A DNA stretch of 64,000 nt from Malania oleifera (GCF_029873635.1 NC_080426.1:51598093-51662092); one strand, 5' to 3'; positions 1 through 11,480 are shown, counted from the first letter of the stretch. The notes: generated by a model from the sequence alone, not told the origin. Numbers and translations: made by a program.

Positions 1-1718
1 CTATAATGCTCACTTAAACGGGTGGAGCGGCACCTAATACAACCAAGTCAATTAAAGGGGTTGACCTCAACGGACACGCCTTAACAAGATGGCGCACCTA
101 GCTTTCCTAACCGAGTCTAAACCAATTCGGGACTATTCCACAAGGCTAGTCTCCTTCTTCAGACCCGCGCCTGGAATACAACCAAAGTGTATAAAATGTT
201 TGTACATGAAAATTCGCTTTTAAACAAGCATATATGTGCACCAGTATAGCTCAATCAATAATGCAACCACGAATGATATGTAAATATGCTCAGCGCTCTA
301 TTGTGTGCTAAACACTCAGTCACGTATAAGCTTTCAGTTCAGATCTAGAGTGTATACCCAAGCAATATTTAAAATACACTATGTGAATAATACAATATCA
401 GATCAAGGTTTCAAAATATGCTAAGCAAGTTCAAACAAACAAACTCAATGATATATTCTAATATTCAAAGCACAATAGAGTTGTTTGAAGTACTAGCTTG
501 AAAAGGATTTTTGCACACAAAAATTAGGTTAGGTAACTTGCAACAATAATGCAAGAACCTCAACCCTCAAAGTTTTTTCACTCTAAGTTTTTCAAACTAA
601 ACCGATGGAAGAACTTTAATGCTAAACTCTCTTAGAAAATCGATCCAGCAACAATGTAAATGAGAGTTCTAGCAAATGTGATTAAGCACACTAGCCTTAC
701 AAGATACTCACAATGCTTTTGAGAAATCAAGAATGAAGAGTTTGTGAGTGTTTGGAAGTGATATTTGGCTAATATAGGGTATTGAAATTGATAGAATTTT
801 GCCCTAATCAAGTTTGCTAATCCTTGCTAATTATGACAAAAGAATGAGTATATATAGGCAAGGGGGAATTTTTGACCGTTGGGGACAAAGTGGGTATAAT
901 TAGATTTGTTTAAAAGACCATTAAGAATATTAACCCTTTTTACCCCATTTAAAAATTCGGTAAAAGTTATTTTAACCCACGAGGTTTGGGTGCCCGACCA
1001 AAGGTTCAGGTGCCTAAACATACATAGTAAAAAATTCAACTATTAGAGGTTCAGGTGCTTAAAGAACGAGTCGGTCGGATGAAACAAAGTCAGTAGCAAA
1101 TGTTCGATAATTCAGGTACCCGACTCACAGATCGGTCGCCTGAGCCTCCTTTTGAACGTAAACCTTCGGTTGCCCGAGTAGTTGAAAAGTGCCCTGACAG
1201 GCTTTCGGGTGCCCAAGGAAGGTATGTTCAAAATAGGCTCAAGTGCCTGAAGGCCAAGTCAACATGTTGATTGGTTCGATTGCCCGGGCCGCTTTACACG
1301 GCAAAGGTTCGGTCACTCGAACCCTCTCAACTTTTCTCATTAAGTGCATTTAAGCCTTAGTTTGATTTCCCTTATTAAGATGGGTGATGTGAGGGACCTG
1401 TGTCCTTAGTGTAAATACCTAAGGTCCAACTATGGTAGTTTTAAGCATACCTACCTACCATGCATGATGCAAATTATTACAAGCTATACACGCACATAGT
1501 TTATAATAAATTACAACCCATAATGAAGAACTAAACAAATGAATATAAATTACAACACATAAATCTTCATTCTTTGGCAGGAACATTGCACACCATCATG
1601 GTATGTCTTTTAGTCCTGAAGCGCGCACAAGGTGATCCTGCATGCAATTCTTAATACACCCATTAGTACCAAGAGTATTTGTCATAATCAAAACTAGGTG
1701 TGACCTATAAGTTCAACA
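1..1718 (-). repeat. 3' LTR of the 1-8,707 element (truncated by window start)
   Basis: This copy matches 7,012-8,707 nearly base for base and ends at ...TTCAACA beside the polypurine tract. It contains a TATA-like TATATATA at 849-856 and, on its upstream side, an array of imperfect palindromes of the type TTCGGGTGCCCGAA at about 945-1,320. Confidence 0.9.
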
Positions 1719-3320
1719 ATCTCCCCCTTTTGATGATGAGAAATACTTTATGCAAAAGTAGGTTCAACCAAGAAAGGCTCCCCCTGACTTTATGCATAAA
1801 GATAATTAAAGTAGTGGGTAAAGAAAGATTAAGCATAATAAGGCGCAGTCTTACCCCACTTTTGCCTTTTCTCCCCCTTTTGGCAACAGCAAAAACGATT
1901 AAGCAATAAAGCGCGAAGGCAAAGGATGTCTTTTAGATACAGAAGGTATATTGGGAGGAATTTTAAAATGATTCAGCAGCATGCCGTTTGAAAAAGATCA
2001 TTCACAAACATAACCCTATACTTAAGTGACCTGTTTGGAGTTTCCATACACAATATGTGGCAAATTGCAACTAAGTAATCCAAACAGAATGTGCATCAAG
2101 GAAGTAAGAGAAACATTCAGCATGTGATACCAATTGATAATCTTAATGTTCTATACTCCCCCAATGGATGATTATGCAAGGATGAAGATTAAAAGTCTCA
2201 TTTGGTTTTCACTCATCCTTTCAAAAATATATTTTTTTTACGTACATTTTATCATAATCATCTTTTGTATGCCAAAACAAGCTCAATTTCCACAAGGTAT
2301 TGTATAATGAAAACATGTTAGCCTGATACCAAGTGTCATACTCATGTGATAGTGAGCGTACTAACTATAATCGTGCTAATTGATAAAAACACTAATATTT
2401 GTAAAGGCGTGATATTTTAAGTGAGCATGATATCTAATAAGGATTTTATCAAAACATGCACATGGATATCACCTAGTTAATGTATTTGCCAAATGATGTA
2501 TAAAATGAAAGAACAATACATTTCTATTTCTTAGGGCCTAATGATTTCAATGTTGAGTGACTCCCCCTAAGAATATCCATTTTCCTAATAAGTCAACTTG
2601 AGTGAAATTCAAATGTTATTTTGGAAACAAATTCAAGTTTTAAGAAATTTAGCATTTAGAAAATGATATATGGTTGTGTGCAATAATTAAAAAAAAAAAA
2701 TTTGGTAGCATTTTGTTTGAAAATATGATCAATCCATAATAATTTGCCAATATCTAAGCACTTCAAATATGCATGCATAACCAGCTCCAAGGAATTTAGA
2801 ATTTCAAAAAAAATGAGCTAAGCGTAAATGCTTAAAGTCTAAGATCAAATTGCATCTGCACACAAGGTATTCAAAGATCGTTTCAACCATTTGGGCAAAT
2901 GTCTACAGAAAATTTGGCAGCATATCGGCTGTAAACAGGACATTTCCCAAAATTTACCTGCACAAAAGCGATTCTCAAACAAGCAGTATCTCAAGAGTAA
3001 GGCATGCAAGAACCTATAATCTACTAGTAGGAAATTCTCATCAACTGCATCTGGCATGCAGGAGGCTTTCTACACTAAGCATGCATTTCAACAGAGTAGT
3101 CATCCAAGCATGCAAATCAAGGTACTGCAGATATATATATAATCATAAGCAAAAACACAGTCACCATATCATAGTATCTGTGTGTGTGTGGTGAATGTGA
3201 TCGTTAGAAATAAAAATAAAAGTTGTTTTAAAGATACAGACAAAATAAAAGTGTATCTGAATAAAACATAACAGATGATCAAATAAGGAACTGGAGTATG
3301 ACGAAATAGATCCTCATGAA
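1719..3320. other. Non-coding internal region of the retrotransposon
   Basis: I found no credible coding sequence in this ~1.6 kb between the polypurine tract and the second ORF. It holds two blocks that recur elsewhere in the window. The block around 1,950-2,010 contains CAGCATGCCGTTTGAAA and matches about 21,635-21,690. The block around 2,890-3,110 (GGCAGCATATCGGCTGTAAA, then CATGCAGGAGGC) matches about 22,960-23,160 and 33,570-33,760. There is also a short TG/TA microsatellite near 3,133-3,190. Confidence 0.6.
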
Positions 3321-3326
3321 GCACTC

Positions 3327-4478
3327 TTAGATCTCCCCGTCGTTATGATCATCATCATCCTCACCGCTCAACTCCATCTGGTCATCCTCACCAATGTCCT
3401 CATCATTCATCTCTTGCAGCCACTCACCGAGGATATGGAAGTTAGCCTGTACCTCAGACTGGAATTCGGTGAACTCGCTGTAAAGGGAGTCAATTCTAGC
3501 CTGTGATGAAGACACCTACTCAGTCATGGAGACTCGGAACTCCTAAAATGAGGCAGAGAGATCGGTGATAGCAGCCATGATCTCGGCGCTAGATGGTACA
3601 TGAGGCAGCTCCTGTAGGACCTCCTAAGCTCCTGGGTCTCTCTCATGTGCAGTGGGCAACCACATGTTGTTGGTGAGCTTGTAACCCATCAACTTTAAAG
3701 TGGTGGATTTGAAGATGTCAAAGGGCTGGACCTTTTTGATGGTGGCAAGTGGTGACCTATTCAGCCTTTCCCTAACAAATATCTTAGATAAAATCCCACT
3801 GCAGGGCAAAATGATCCTTTTTTCAACAATTTTTACGAACATCCACCGTAGGATTAACCTAGGAAGGTCTAGCTTCTTTCTGGTGAAGAGGCACCACATT
3901 ACGAAGTAATACAAATAGGATACATGGTCCCTCGATCCTGACTTAGGCAAGATGTTGTAGGAAATTAGGTGGTGTACCACCTTTGCCTCTAGAGTCAATG
4001 ATCTGTAACAAAGAGTATGGGTCATATCAGCTATTGGATTCGTCATGACAGAATTAACAAATATACTCACAGTGAAGTCCTGCTCGACTATCCAAGTAGA
4101 GAAAGAATCGGGGCGGATGAAGTCGTCACGATGGATCTCAAAAGTCTCTGCCATGTAGGCATCGTCAAAGTGGAGATCCGTATCGAGCACACTAAAGTAG
4201 TAGCCCTGCCCATCTTAAGCAAGATTGACATAAAAGAGCCGGATAAGCAGCAGGTACATCCCTCTAGGTTGAAAAGCCATAAACTCATACCATCCTTCAT
4301 ATCGAAACATCTCTAGAACATTATTGAAGTGAGTTTGCATGAATTCGATATCATGGATCTTTCCCAAAATGAGGTCTTTGAGGTGAAATATTTTCTCGTA
4401 TTTGATTCGTCGATCGGGTATGGGAAACCACTGGTCTAATGGAACGCCCATGGCAACACGTCTCTGTTCCCTAGCCAT
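3327..4478 (-). pseudogene. Second ORF of the retrotransposon: putative plant transposon protein domain (PF20167-like)
   Basis: One reading frame runs from the ATG at 4,478 (MAREQRRVAMGV) to 3,327, 384 codons with no frameshift. It is cut by four in-frame stops, near 4,216, 3,625, 3,549 and 3,518. The N-terminal part has the pattern WYEFMAFQPRGMYLLLIRLF. The middle has LEAKVVHHLISYNILPKSGS followed by LPRLILRWM and LPCSGILSKIF, which resembles the 'putative plant transposon protein' domain found in many plant retroelements. The C-terminus is a strongly acidic tail (GEDDDDHNDGEI). The function of this domain is unknown. A TATA-like box and an LTR-like motif array lie just upstream (4,577-4,940). 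Each stop could come from a CAG or CAA codon by a single C-to-T change. The family call is from remembered pattern and is not verified. Confidence 0.6.
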
Positions 4479-4576
4479 GGAGACAATTCTCAAAGAAAAA
4501 CTAGGCTAGATATGGGAAAAACTAAGAGAGCTCTCAAAAGTTATGGGTAAAAATAAACTATTTTTCGCCAAGAACC

Positions 4577-4940
4577 ATATATATCAGCATGGTTTGGGTG
4601 CTTGAGCATAAGTTCGGTCGCCCCAGCAGCTTTAAATATGGGAACCCTCTGAGACTTTTTGATAGCCCGAACACTGGTTTGGTCTACTGAATATTAAGTG
4701 TCATTTTGTATTTTCGAAGGTCGGCCGCCTGAATTGATTTTGAACTAATCTTACCGGTCACCCGAAATCCAAGTTTGGTAGTTCAAAAACACGTTCGGGG
4801 GCCCAAAGAAGTTCAGAAGCCCGAGCTTATTTGAATCTGAAAGTTCAGTAACCCGAAGTGTGGTCAATGGCTTGGTCAACCTTTAAGTTCGGTCGACCAA
4901 AGTGCAAACGCATTGTTTTGTTCAGTCACCCGAGCTTGGT
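4577..4940 (-). promoter_or_regulatory. LTR-like motif array plus TATA box upstream of the second ORF
   Basis: On the minus strand a run of imperfect TTCGGGCGACCGAA-type motifs (plus-strand forms GTTCGGTCGCCCC, GGTCACCCGAA, GTTCGGTCGACC and others between about 4,607 and 4,935) is followed by ATATATAT at 4,577-4,584 and then the ATG at 4,478. The same order of array then TATA is seen in the LTRs (array 945-1,320, TATA 849-856; array 7,960-8,310, TATA 7,838-7,846). Promoter activity is inference. Confidence 0.45.
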
Positions 4941-5498
4941 CTACTTGTTTTTGTTTGACTTGATTTTTAAAGCTAGAGACCCCATGGTTTATCTATGAGA
5001 TTTAGGGCATTGATAGGGCTTCAAGATGAGTTTAGGACAAGATTTTTGACTTTAATTTCTAAACCTCAAAATTGTACACTGGACAAGATATGCTTAATGT
5101 TAGATGTTCATATTTAAATGAGAGTTAATCAATTTGAAAATCGAAAACAAGGCAGACAAGCCAAGTCCATTTGGGAATAGATTTTCATTTAAACAACCAA
5201 TGAATTTATATTTCAACCAAAGAATATGTTTATTAAGTTTAGATTGGTTGAATTCTTCGAAATGCTTAGTATATGAGATTTTACATATTGGACATACTAA
5301 GATTTTACATTTTCAGCCCCTTAGAGAATACTACCTCCTATAACTAACCCTAACTCCTAAGGAAGAATTCTATGATCATGTAATTACTGTTTCAGCAAGT
5401 TCTTCTTTGGCTTTCAAGGGGTTTTCTTTCTTAACAACCCATACCATTTTTCTTCTTTTTATTTTTGATGGGTTAGGGGTTGGTGATTCTTTAATTTT

Positions 5499-6714
5499 TC
5501 ATACTTGTTTGGGCTTCACACCTTTTCTTTTAAACGGGCAATCAAATTTTGCGTGCCCCTTCTTTTTACATACGATGCATGTGGTGTGAATATATGGACC
5601 AGACGAGGTACTAGCATAATATTTTGATTCTTTTACAAAGTACCCCATGTATAGGTTTTTTCTTTTCTTATTTTCAATTCCATTATAACCTATACCTTCC
5701 TTATCTAAGGTCATCTTTTGTGCACCTAGCAATTTTTCAAAGTTTTCCTTACCTCTAGTGAACGTGTAGATGATCTTAGAATGTTCTTCTATTTTCTTCT
5801 CTAGATCTTGATTTTTTTTATTTTTCCAATTCTTTGCAAGCAATATGAAGTTTCAAAAGTTCTTTAGACAAATTGTTTGCTTTACTTTAAAGACCTGTAA
5901 TCAAATGGTTCTTTTTATCATCATTAGAAGCTTTAGATTTCAAGCCAGTCAATTCCTTTTCTGATGATTCATTCTTGCTCTCTAGTCTTTTGATTTTCTA
6001 ATTATTTTCTCTTTCAGCAAGAATTTTTGAGTCACATTCCTTAATGCATGCATCATACTTGTTTTTCAGCACAGAGTATTTCTTATTTGATTTTACAAGT
6101 AACCTATAAGTCCTCATGTATTCAATTTGCAATTCCTCGTAAGATGCCATGATTTCACTATCACTACTATCATATGATTCACAATATGACATATCATTCA
6201 AATCAGCACATGAATCATGCTCATATTCATCTACTGAGACAAAATGAACTGAGATAACCTCATCATTGGTTGAAGCTACATAACACCGGCTACCTTCCTT
6301 AAGATCAATGGAGCCCGAGTCGCATGGGGAGATGTCTTCCTTTTGCAGGGACGCATCGTATCTCCACTCAAGTTCGTCCCAAATCTGCTTAGCACTACTA
6401 TAAGCCATAACCTCACATAAAACATTAGAATCTAAGGCATGCATTAAGGTATTCATGGCATCAAAGTTTATCTGTACTAAATCCTTATCATGATCATTTA
6501 TTTCATACTCAGATTTTGGAACATCAGTACACCCAATAGATTTCATAGGCACACAATCACCCTAATAAATGACTTTCCAAAGTTTTCAATTCAAAGCTTT
6601 CACATACACAGTCATTCTAAATTTCCATATAGCATAATCATTACCACAGAATACAGGTAGGTGTGTGACCAGTCTTCCCTCGCATGAAGGGGATGCACTA
6701 ATGCGAGCCATCAT
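5499..6714 (-). pseudogene. Decayed retrotransposon gag (UBN2-type with CCHC zinc knuckle)
   Basis: The frame opens at the ATG at 6,714 (MMARISASPS) and contains VFCGNDYAIWKFRM, the usual start of SIRE-type gag proteins, then VMAYSSAKQIWDELEWRYD near 6,350-6,420. A perfect CX2CX4HX4C knuckle, CIVCKKKGHAKFDC, lies at about 5,530-5,575. Gag would form the virus-like particle and bind element RNA through the knuckle. In-frame stops occur shortly after the start (LN-stop-KLW and IY-stop-GDC), and a frame change lies between 5,843 and 5,998, so no full protein can be made. It sits directly downstream of the primer-binding site, as expected of gag. Confidence 0.8.
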
Positions 6715-6754
6715 GATCTTTTAACTAAATGACGTCTAAGTCTAGGTTACAAGG

Positions 6755-6767
6755 CTCTGACACCAAT
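6755..6767 (-). other. Primer-binding site (initiator Met-tRNA)
   Basis: The minus strand reads TTGGTGTCAGAGCC immediately inside the 5' LTR, one base off the usual plant TGGTATCAGAGC primer-binding site. It fixes the direction of the element as minus strand. Confidence 0.8.
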
Positions 6768-8707
6768 TGTTAGATTTGATTCAACCCCAAGAGGGGGGTG
6801 AATTGGGTATTTACAATTTATTACCTAGGTTGAACGATTTAATCAGTAGTACAATCCAACTTAGATTCAGTCTACACAATCAATAGATAAACATACACGT
6901 GCAATAAAGATAAAGTGCGGAAATGTAAAGAACATGCACGATATGTTATCGGGGTTTGGCCAACTATGCCTACGTCCCCGCCTTGGCCACACTAGCACAA
7001 GGATTACCACTATAATGCTCACTTAAATGGGTGGAGCGGCACCTAATACAACCAGGTCAATTAAAGGGGTTGACCTCAACAGACACGTCTTAACAGGATG
7101 GTGCACCTAGCTTTCCTAACCAAGTCCAAGCCAATTCGGGACTATTCCACAAGGCTAGTCTCCCTCTTCAGGCCTGTGCTTGGAATACAACCAATGTGTA
7201 TAAAATGTTTGTACATGAAAATTCGCTTTTAAACAAGCATATGTGTGCACCAGTATAGCTCAATCAATAATGCAACCACGAATGATATGTAAATATGCTC
7301 AGTGCTCTAATGTGTGCTAAACACTCAGTCACGTATAAGCTTTCAGTTCAGATCTAGAGTGTATACCCAAGCAATATTTGAAACACACTATGTGAATAAT
7401 ACAATATCATATCAAGGTTTCAAAATATGCTAAGCAAGTTCAAACAAACAAACTCAATGATATATTCTAATATTCAAAGCACTAGCTTGAAAAGGATTTT
7501 TGCACACAAAAATTAGTTTAGGTAACTTGTAACAATAATGCAAAAACCTCAACCCTCAAAGTTTTCCCACTCTAAGTTTATCAAATTAAACCGGTGGAAG
7601 AGCTTTAATGCTAAACTCTCTTAGAAAATCGATTAAGCAACAATGTAAATGAGAGTTCTAGCAAATGTGATTAAGCACACTAGCCTTACAAGACACTCAC
7701 AATTTTTTAAGAAATCAAGAATGAAGAGTTTGTGAGTGTTTGGAAGTGATATTTGGCTAATATAGGGTTTTTAAAACTGAGAGAATTTTTCCCTAATCAA
7801 GTTTGCTAAACCTTGCTAATTATGACAAAAGAATGAGTATATATAGGCAAGGAGGATTTTTGACCGTTGGGGACAAAGTGGGTATATTTAGATTTGTTTA
7901 AAAGACCATTAAGAATATTAACCCTTTTTATCCCATTTAAAAATTCAATAAATGTTATTTTAACCCGAGAGGTTCGGGTGTCCGGCCAAAGGTTTGAGTG
8001 CCCGAACAGACACAGTAAAAAATTCAACTTTTTGAGGTTCGGGTGCCTAAAGGACGAGTCTGTCGGCTAAAACAAAGTCAGTAGCAAATGTTCGATAATT
8101 CGGGTGCCCTACTTATAGTTCGGTCGCCCCAATCTTCCTTTTGAATGTAAACCTTCGGTCGCCCGAGTAGTTGAAAAGTGCCCTGACAAGCTTTCGGGTG
8201 CCCAAGGAAGGTATGTTCAAAATAGGTTCGGGTGCCCGAAGGCCAAGTCAACATGTTAACTGGTTCGGTCACCTGGGCCGCTTTACATGGCAAAGGTTCA
8301 GTCGCCCGAACCCTCTTAACTTCTCTCATTGAGTGCATTTTAACCTTATTTTGAATTCCCTTATTAAGATAGGTGATGTAAGGGACTTGTGTCCTTAGTG
8401 TAGGTACCTAAGGTCCAACTAAGGTAGTTTTGAGCATACCTACCTACCATGCATGATGCAAGTTATTACAAGTCATACACACGCACAATTCATAATAAAT
8501 TACAACCCAGAATGAAGAACTAAACAAATGAATATAAATTACAACACATAGATCTTCATTCTTTGGCACGAACACTGCACGTCATCATGATATGTCTTTT
8601 AGTCCTGAAGCGCGCATAAGGTGATCTTGCATGCAATTCTCAGTACACCTATTAGTACCAAGAGTATTTGTTATAATCAAAATTGGGTGTGACCTATAAG
8701 GTCAACA
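6768..8707 (-). repeat. 5' LTR of the 1-8,707 element (1,940 bp)
   Basis: On the plus strand it runs from TGTTAGATTTGATTC to ACCTATAAGGTCAACA. It repeats the sequence at 1-1,718 with few differences, and TATATATA lies at 7,838-7,846. Its inner end carries a block (TGCTCACTTAAATGGGTGGA, about 7,017) that recurs in the other two LTR groups at 25,974 and, in opposite orientation, near 45,650. It has a dense palindromic motif array at 7,960-8,310. Confidence 0.9.
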
Positions 8708-9840
8708 GAGAGAGAGAGAGAGAGAGAGGGAGAGGCTTACCCACTGCCGGAGGTGATGGAGGCCGCGGAAAGGGCAATCGTGGTGGCTGGTTGTTGCCAT
8801 GGTGGGCTACAATAGTGAATAAATGAGGGTGAGTTGAGAAAGTGAAGGGCAGATAGGAAAGAGAGATAGAGAGGGCTTGAAGAAAAGGAAAATAAAAAAA
8901 GAAAGAAGAAAAAAAAAGAATATATATATATATATAATTTTCAAGAAAAAAATATAATTAACATAAATGGGACACATGTCACCATACGGACGGTGACATG
9001 TGGCACAATAAGGACCACGGTTTATTGGGGTGGTGTGGCGCAATCCGCACCATACCTTTTGTATTTTTTCTGGACGATCGGATTGCTGCCACATTCGCAA
9101 TCCACATCTTTTTCCCCTGCACCAACCGCCTTATGCCACATGATGGGTGACATCAAGCTAACATCACCTTACCACTTGTCCCCTCACTTAAAAAAAAAAA
9201 ATTCACAACTACCCATGTGCTACCATATGTCACCACGGATGGTTGACACATGGTAGCCCTAGTGTTTTTCCTGCCTATACTCTCCCTTGAACCGGGTCCA
9301 GTCCTTTGACCTGGTCAAATCGATTTGACTCGATTTAGCCTCCTTGAACTGCCCTATTTTTAAAATTAATAATAATTTTTAAAATGCATTTTAATTCATT
9401 TTTAATTCAAAAAATAAAGAAAAAATAGCAAAAACATTAAACAAAATAGAGAAAATCATTTTTAAAAAATCTGGAAACATAAAAAAAATCCTAAGAGCCA
9501 TTTTGATTCGAGGACCCAAAAAAATAAAAATTTTGAAAATTCCAAAATAAAAAATGGAAAAATTCCTTTAGAAATCTTGAAAAAATTGTAGAAAAATTCT
9601 AAAAAAATAGAAACAAAAAATTCTAAAAATATTTTGGGACTTTTTTTTTCCTCAAAATTTTGATCATGTTCCAATGATTTTTCTTATGTGGCTTGTTTAT
9701 GTGTGTCCCATTTTTCGCATAAGTGTGTGTTTCGTCTCTTCTTTATTGCGTCCGTATGCTTGCATAATTGTGTGTATGTGTGTGCACACCTACATGAGGA
9801 AGAGCATGATGAATTGAGGTTATGTAATCCTTAGTTGTCA
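8708..9840. other. Gene-free stretch: GA microsatellite, hairpin, AT-rich DNA
   Basis: A (GA)n run begins directly at the LTR edge (8,708-8,730). A short GC-rich patch (8,740-8,810) follows. An 11-bp perfect inverted repeat, CACATGTCACC / GGTGACATGTG, with an 8-base loop lies at 8,973-9,002. The rest (9,360-9,680) is A/T-rich low-complexity sequence. Open frames here are short and compositionally driven, and I do not regard any as genes. Confidence 0.6.
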
Positions 9841-10818
9841 CGCGAGGGGCGAGGAGTATAACAGAACCACTTCGAGTGTGATGACTTGAAAATTTAAATA
9901 ACCAAATAACATAACTAACGACGTCATCAGATAAATGCTCTGATACCTCTTACCACGACCTATAAAAATTTCAACATATCATATACCTAAATACCTAAAA
10001 TGCCATATCATAACTACCATCAACATATACATGCCCTGATACCACGATTGTCATATCACAAAGAACCCAGTGGGGTCCAAGGTATCACTGCCCATAACAT
10101 AATTAAACAAACAACAAAAGCAAATATTTATCCTAATAGCATACCTACCAGAGTACTAACCCAACTATGACATCTACCAGTCCCAAAATAATACATATGA
10201 CCACCTCAAATATCCAAAAACATCTAGCATAAACCATACAGTATCCTGCCCGCACTCACCCTCAGTGTGATGGTTTAAGTCCCGCCCTGTAGCTCCTAGG
10301 CATGACTTCCTAAAAGACCTGAAAAGTTAATATTCTGGATGGGGTAAGACATCTCTTAGTAAGACAAAATACATTATTATCAGTGTTGGGCATATGAGTT
10401 CTATTGTGACAATTATTTATATATGTCTCTTAAATTACCCCCTAAATATACTCAACATCAATATAATCAATATGATGCAGTTAGATAAGTTAACTAGTGT
10501 AAGTTTTACGACATATCACACACAAGGTAAAGAAGTTTATAATAAATCTACTAATGTAAGGTTTACGACATATCACAAACAATATAATGCAGTTTAATTA
10601 CATCTACTAATGTAGGTTTTACAACACATCACAAATAATTAAATTTACACTTCTATAGCACTTTTATATGCCACACCAACCTTCTCCTTCTATTCATACG
10701 CTACACAGGCCTTCAACATCAATATATACTTCACACAGAGTTTTTATATTAAGCATCACCACTTCAATTTATTCACCACATAGGCCTTTGGCATCAGTAT
10801 AGACTTCACATAGAGTTT
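9841..10818. repeat. Gene-free repetitive stretch with a degenerate ~57-bp tandem repeat
   Basis: No coding sequence was recognised. At about 10,497-10,640 the phrase ACGACATATCAC recurs at 10,508 and 10,565, with a decayed third copy at 10,621. The surrounding sequence is probably decayed retroelement DNA, but I cannot name the family. Confidence 0.4.
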
Positions 10819-11203
10819 TTGTTGGCCTTGCAAGGCTTAAAATCTTGTTTTGATGATAACAAATTAGAGGAACTTAACATATTTGGTTAAATGATGATTC
10901 AAGACTCCAATATTCAAGATCAAGTAACTCAAAGTGTTATGATCAATATCAAGTACTTGGCAAGAGTGTTAAAATCTCGAACTTAATGCTACAAGATTTT
11001 ATGAAGCTAAAGTCTATTGAAGCTTAAAGTCAAGTCAAATATAAAGAATCAAAGCAAATACATGAAGACATTGAAGAGCAAAACAAATACATGAAGACTT
11101 AGAGCTTAGAAAGTTATAGTCTTGAAAGAGTCTCATATAAGTATTTCAAACGATTTCATTATGAATTTATGAAACTCTTAGGTGAAATACTTGGACCTAG
11201 ATT
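10819..11203 (+). repeat. LTR fragment (5' end) of a SIRE-like element, plus orientation
   Basis: It starts TGTTGGCCTTGCAAGGCTTA and continues with TTGTTTTGATGATAAC, a typical start for SIRE-type LTRs. It breaks off at 11,203, where another repeat starts with TGTAACGTCCC. No matching partner is in the window. Confidence 0.5.
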
Positions 11204-11480
11204 GTAACGTCCCAATTTTCATACCATTTTTTTCCATATATTTAACACATATATCACATATCAGCCATGTCAACCACTAATACCATATTACATAACCCGA
11301 CCCAAACAGGGGTACCGGGTATACACTTATACTCATATACATAATCCTAACAGCGGAAGTTATTTCATAAACATATACATACCACAACAAATACACATAC
11401 TAGAGTACTATACCATCCATAATACAAGTCTAATACAAAACCTTTAGGGGAATCCAACCTCCCTAACTCAGAATACTCAC
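11204..11480. repeat. Gypsy-like LTR fragment
   Basis: It begins TGTAACGTCCCAATTTTC, an edge typical of plant Ty3/gypsy LTRs, and is lost where it meets the truncated copia LTR at about 11,481. Orientation is not certain. Confidence 0.35.

Larger units (their letters stand above)
1..8707 (-). mobile_element. Non-autonomous LTR retrotransposon (copia/SIRE-like gag, no pol), minus strand
   Basis: Two nearly identical direct repeats lie at 1-1,718 (cut by the window edge) and 6,768-8,707. Both end TG...CA on the minus strand. Next to the right copy is a primer-binding site complementary to initiator Met-tRNA. A polypurine tract (plus strand ATCTCCCCCTTTTTG, 1,719-1,733) abuts the left copy, so transcription runs right to left. 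The ~5.05 kb interior carries a gag with a zinc knuckle and a second ORF, but I see no protease, integrase, reverse transcriptase or RNase H. Related LTRs occur at 20,320-21,496, 25,677-27,730 and 43,733-45,994. The family assignment rests on the gag type and LTR style; mobilisation by an autonomous SIRE-like partner is inference. Confidence 0.85.

Noticed and set aside
8807-9256. Overlapping ~90-codon open frames next to the GA microsatellite
   Set aside because: Low-complexity sequence, no motifs, and both strands equally open.
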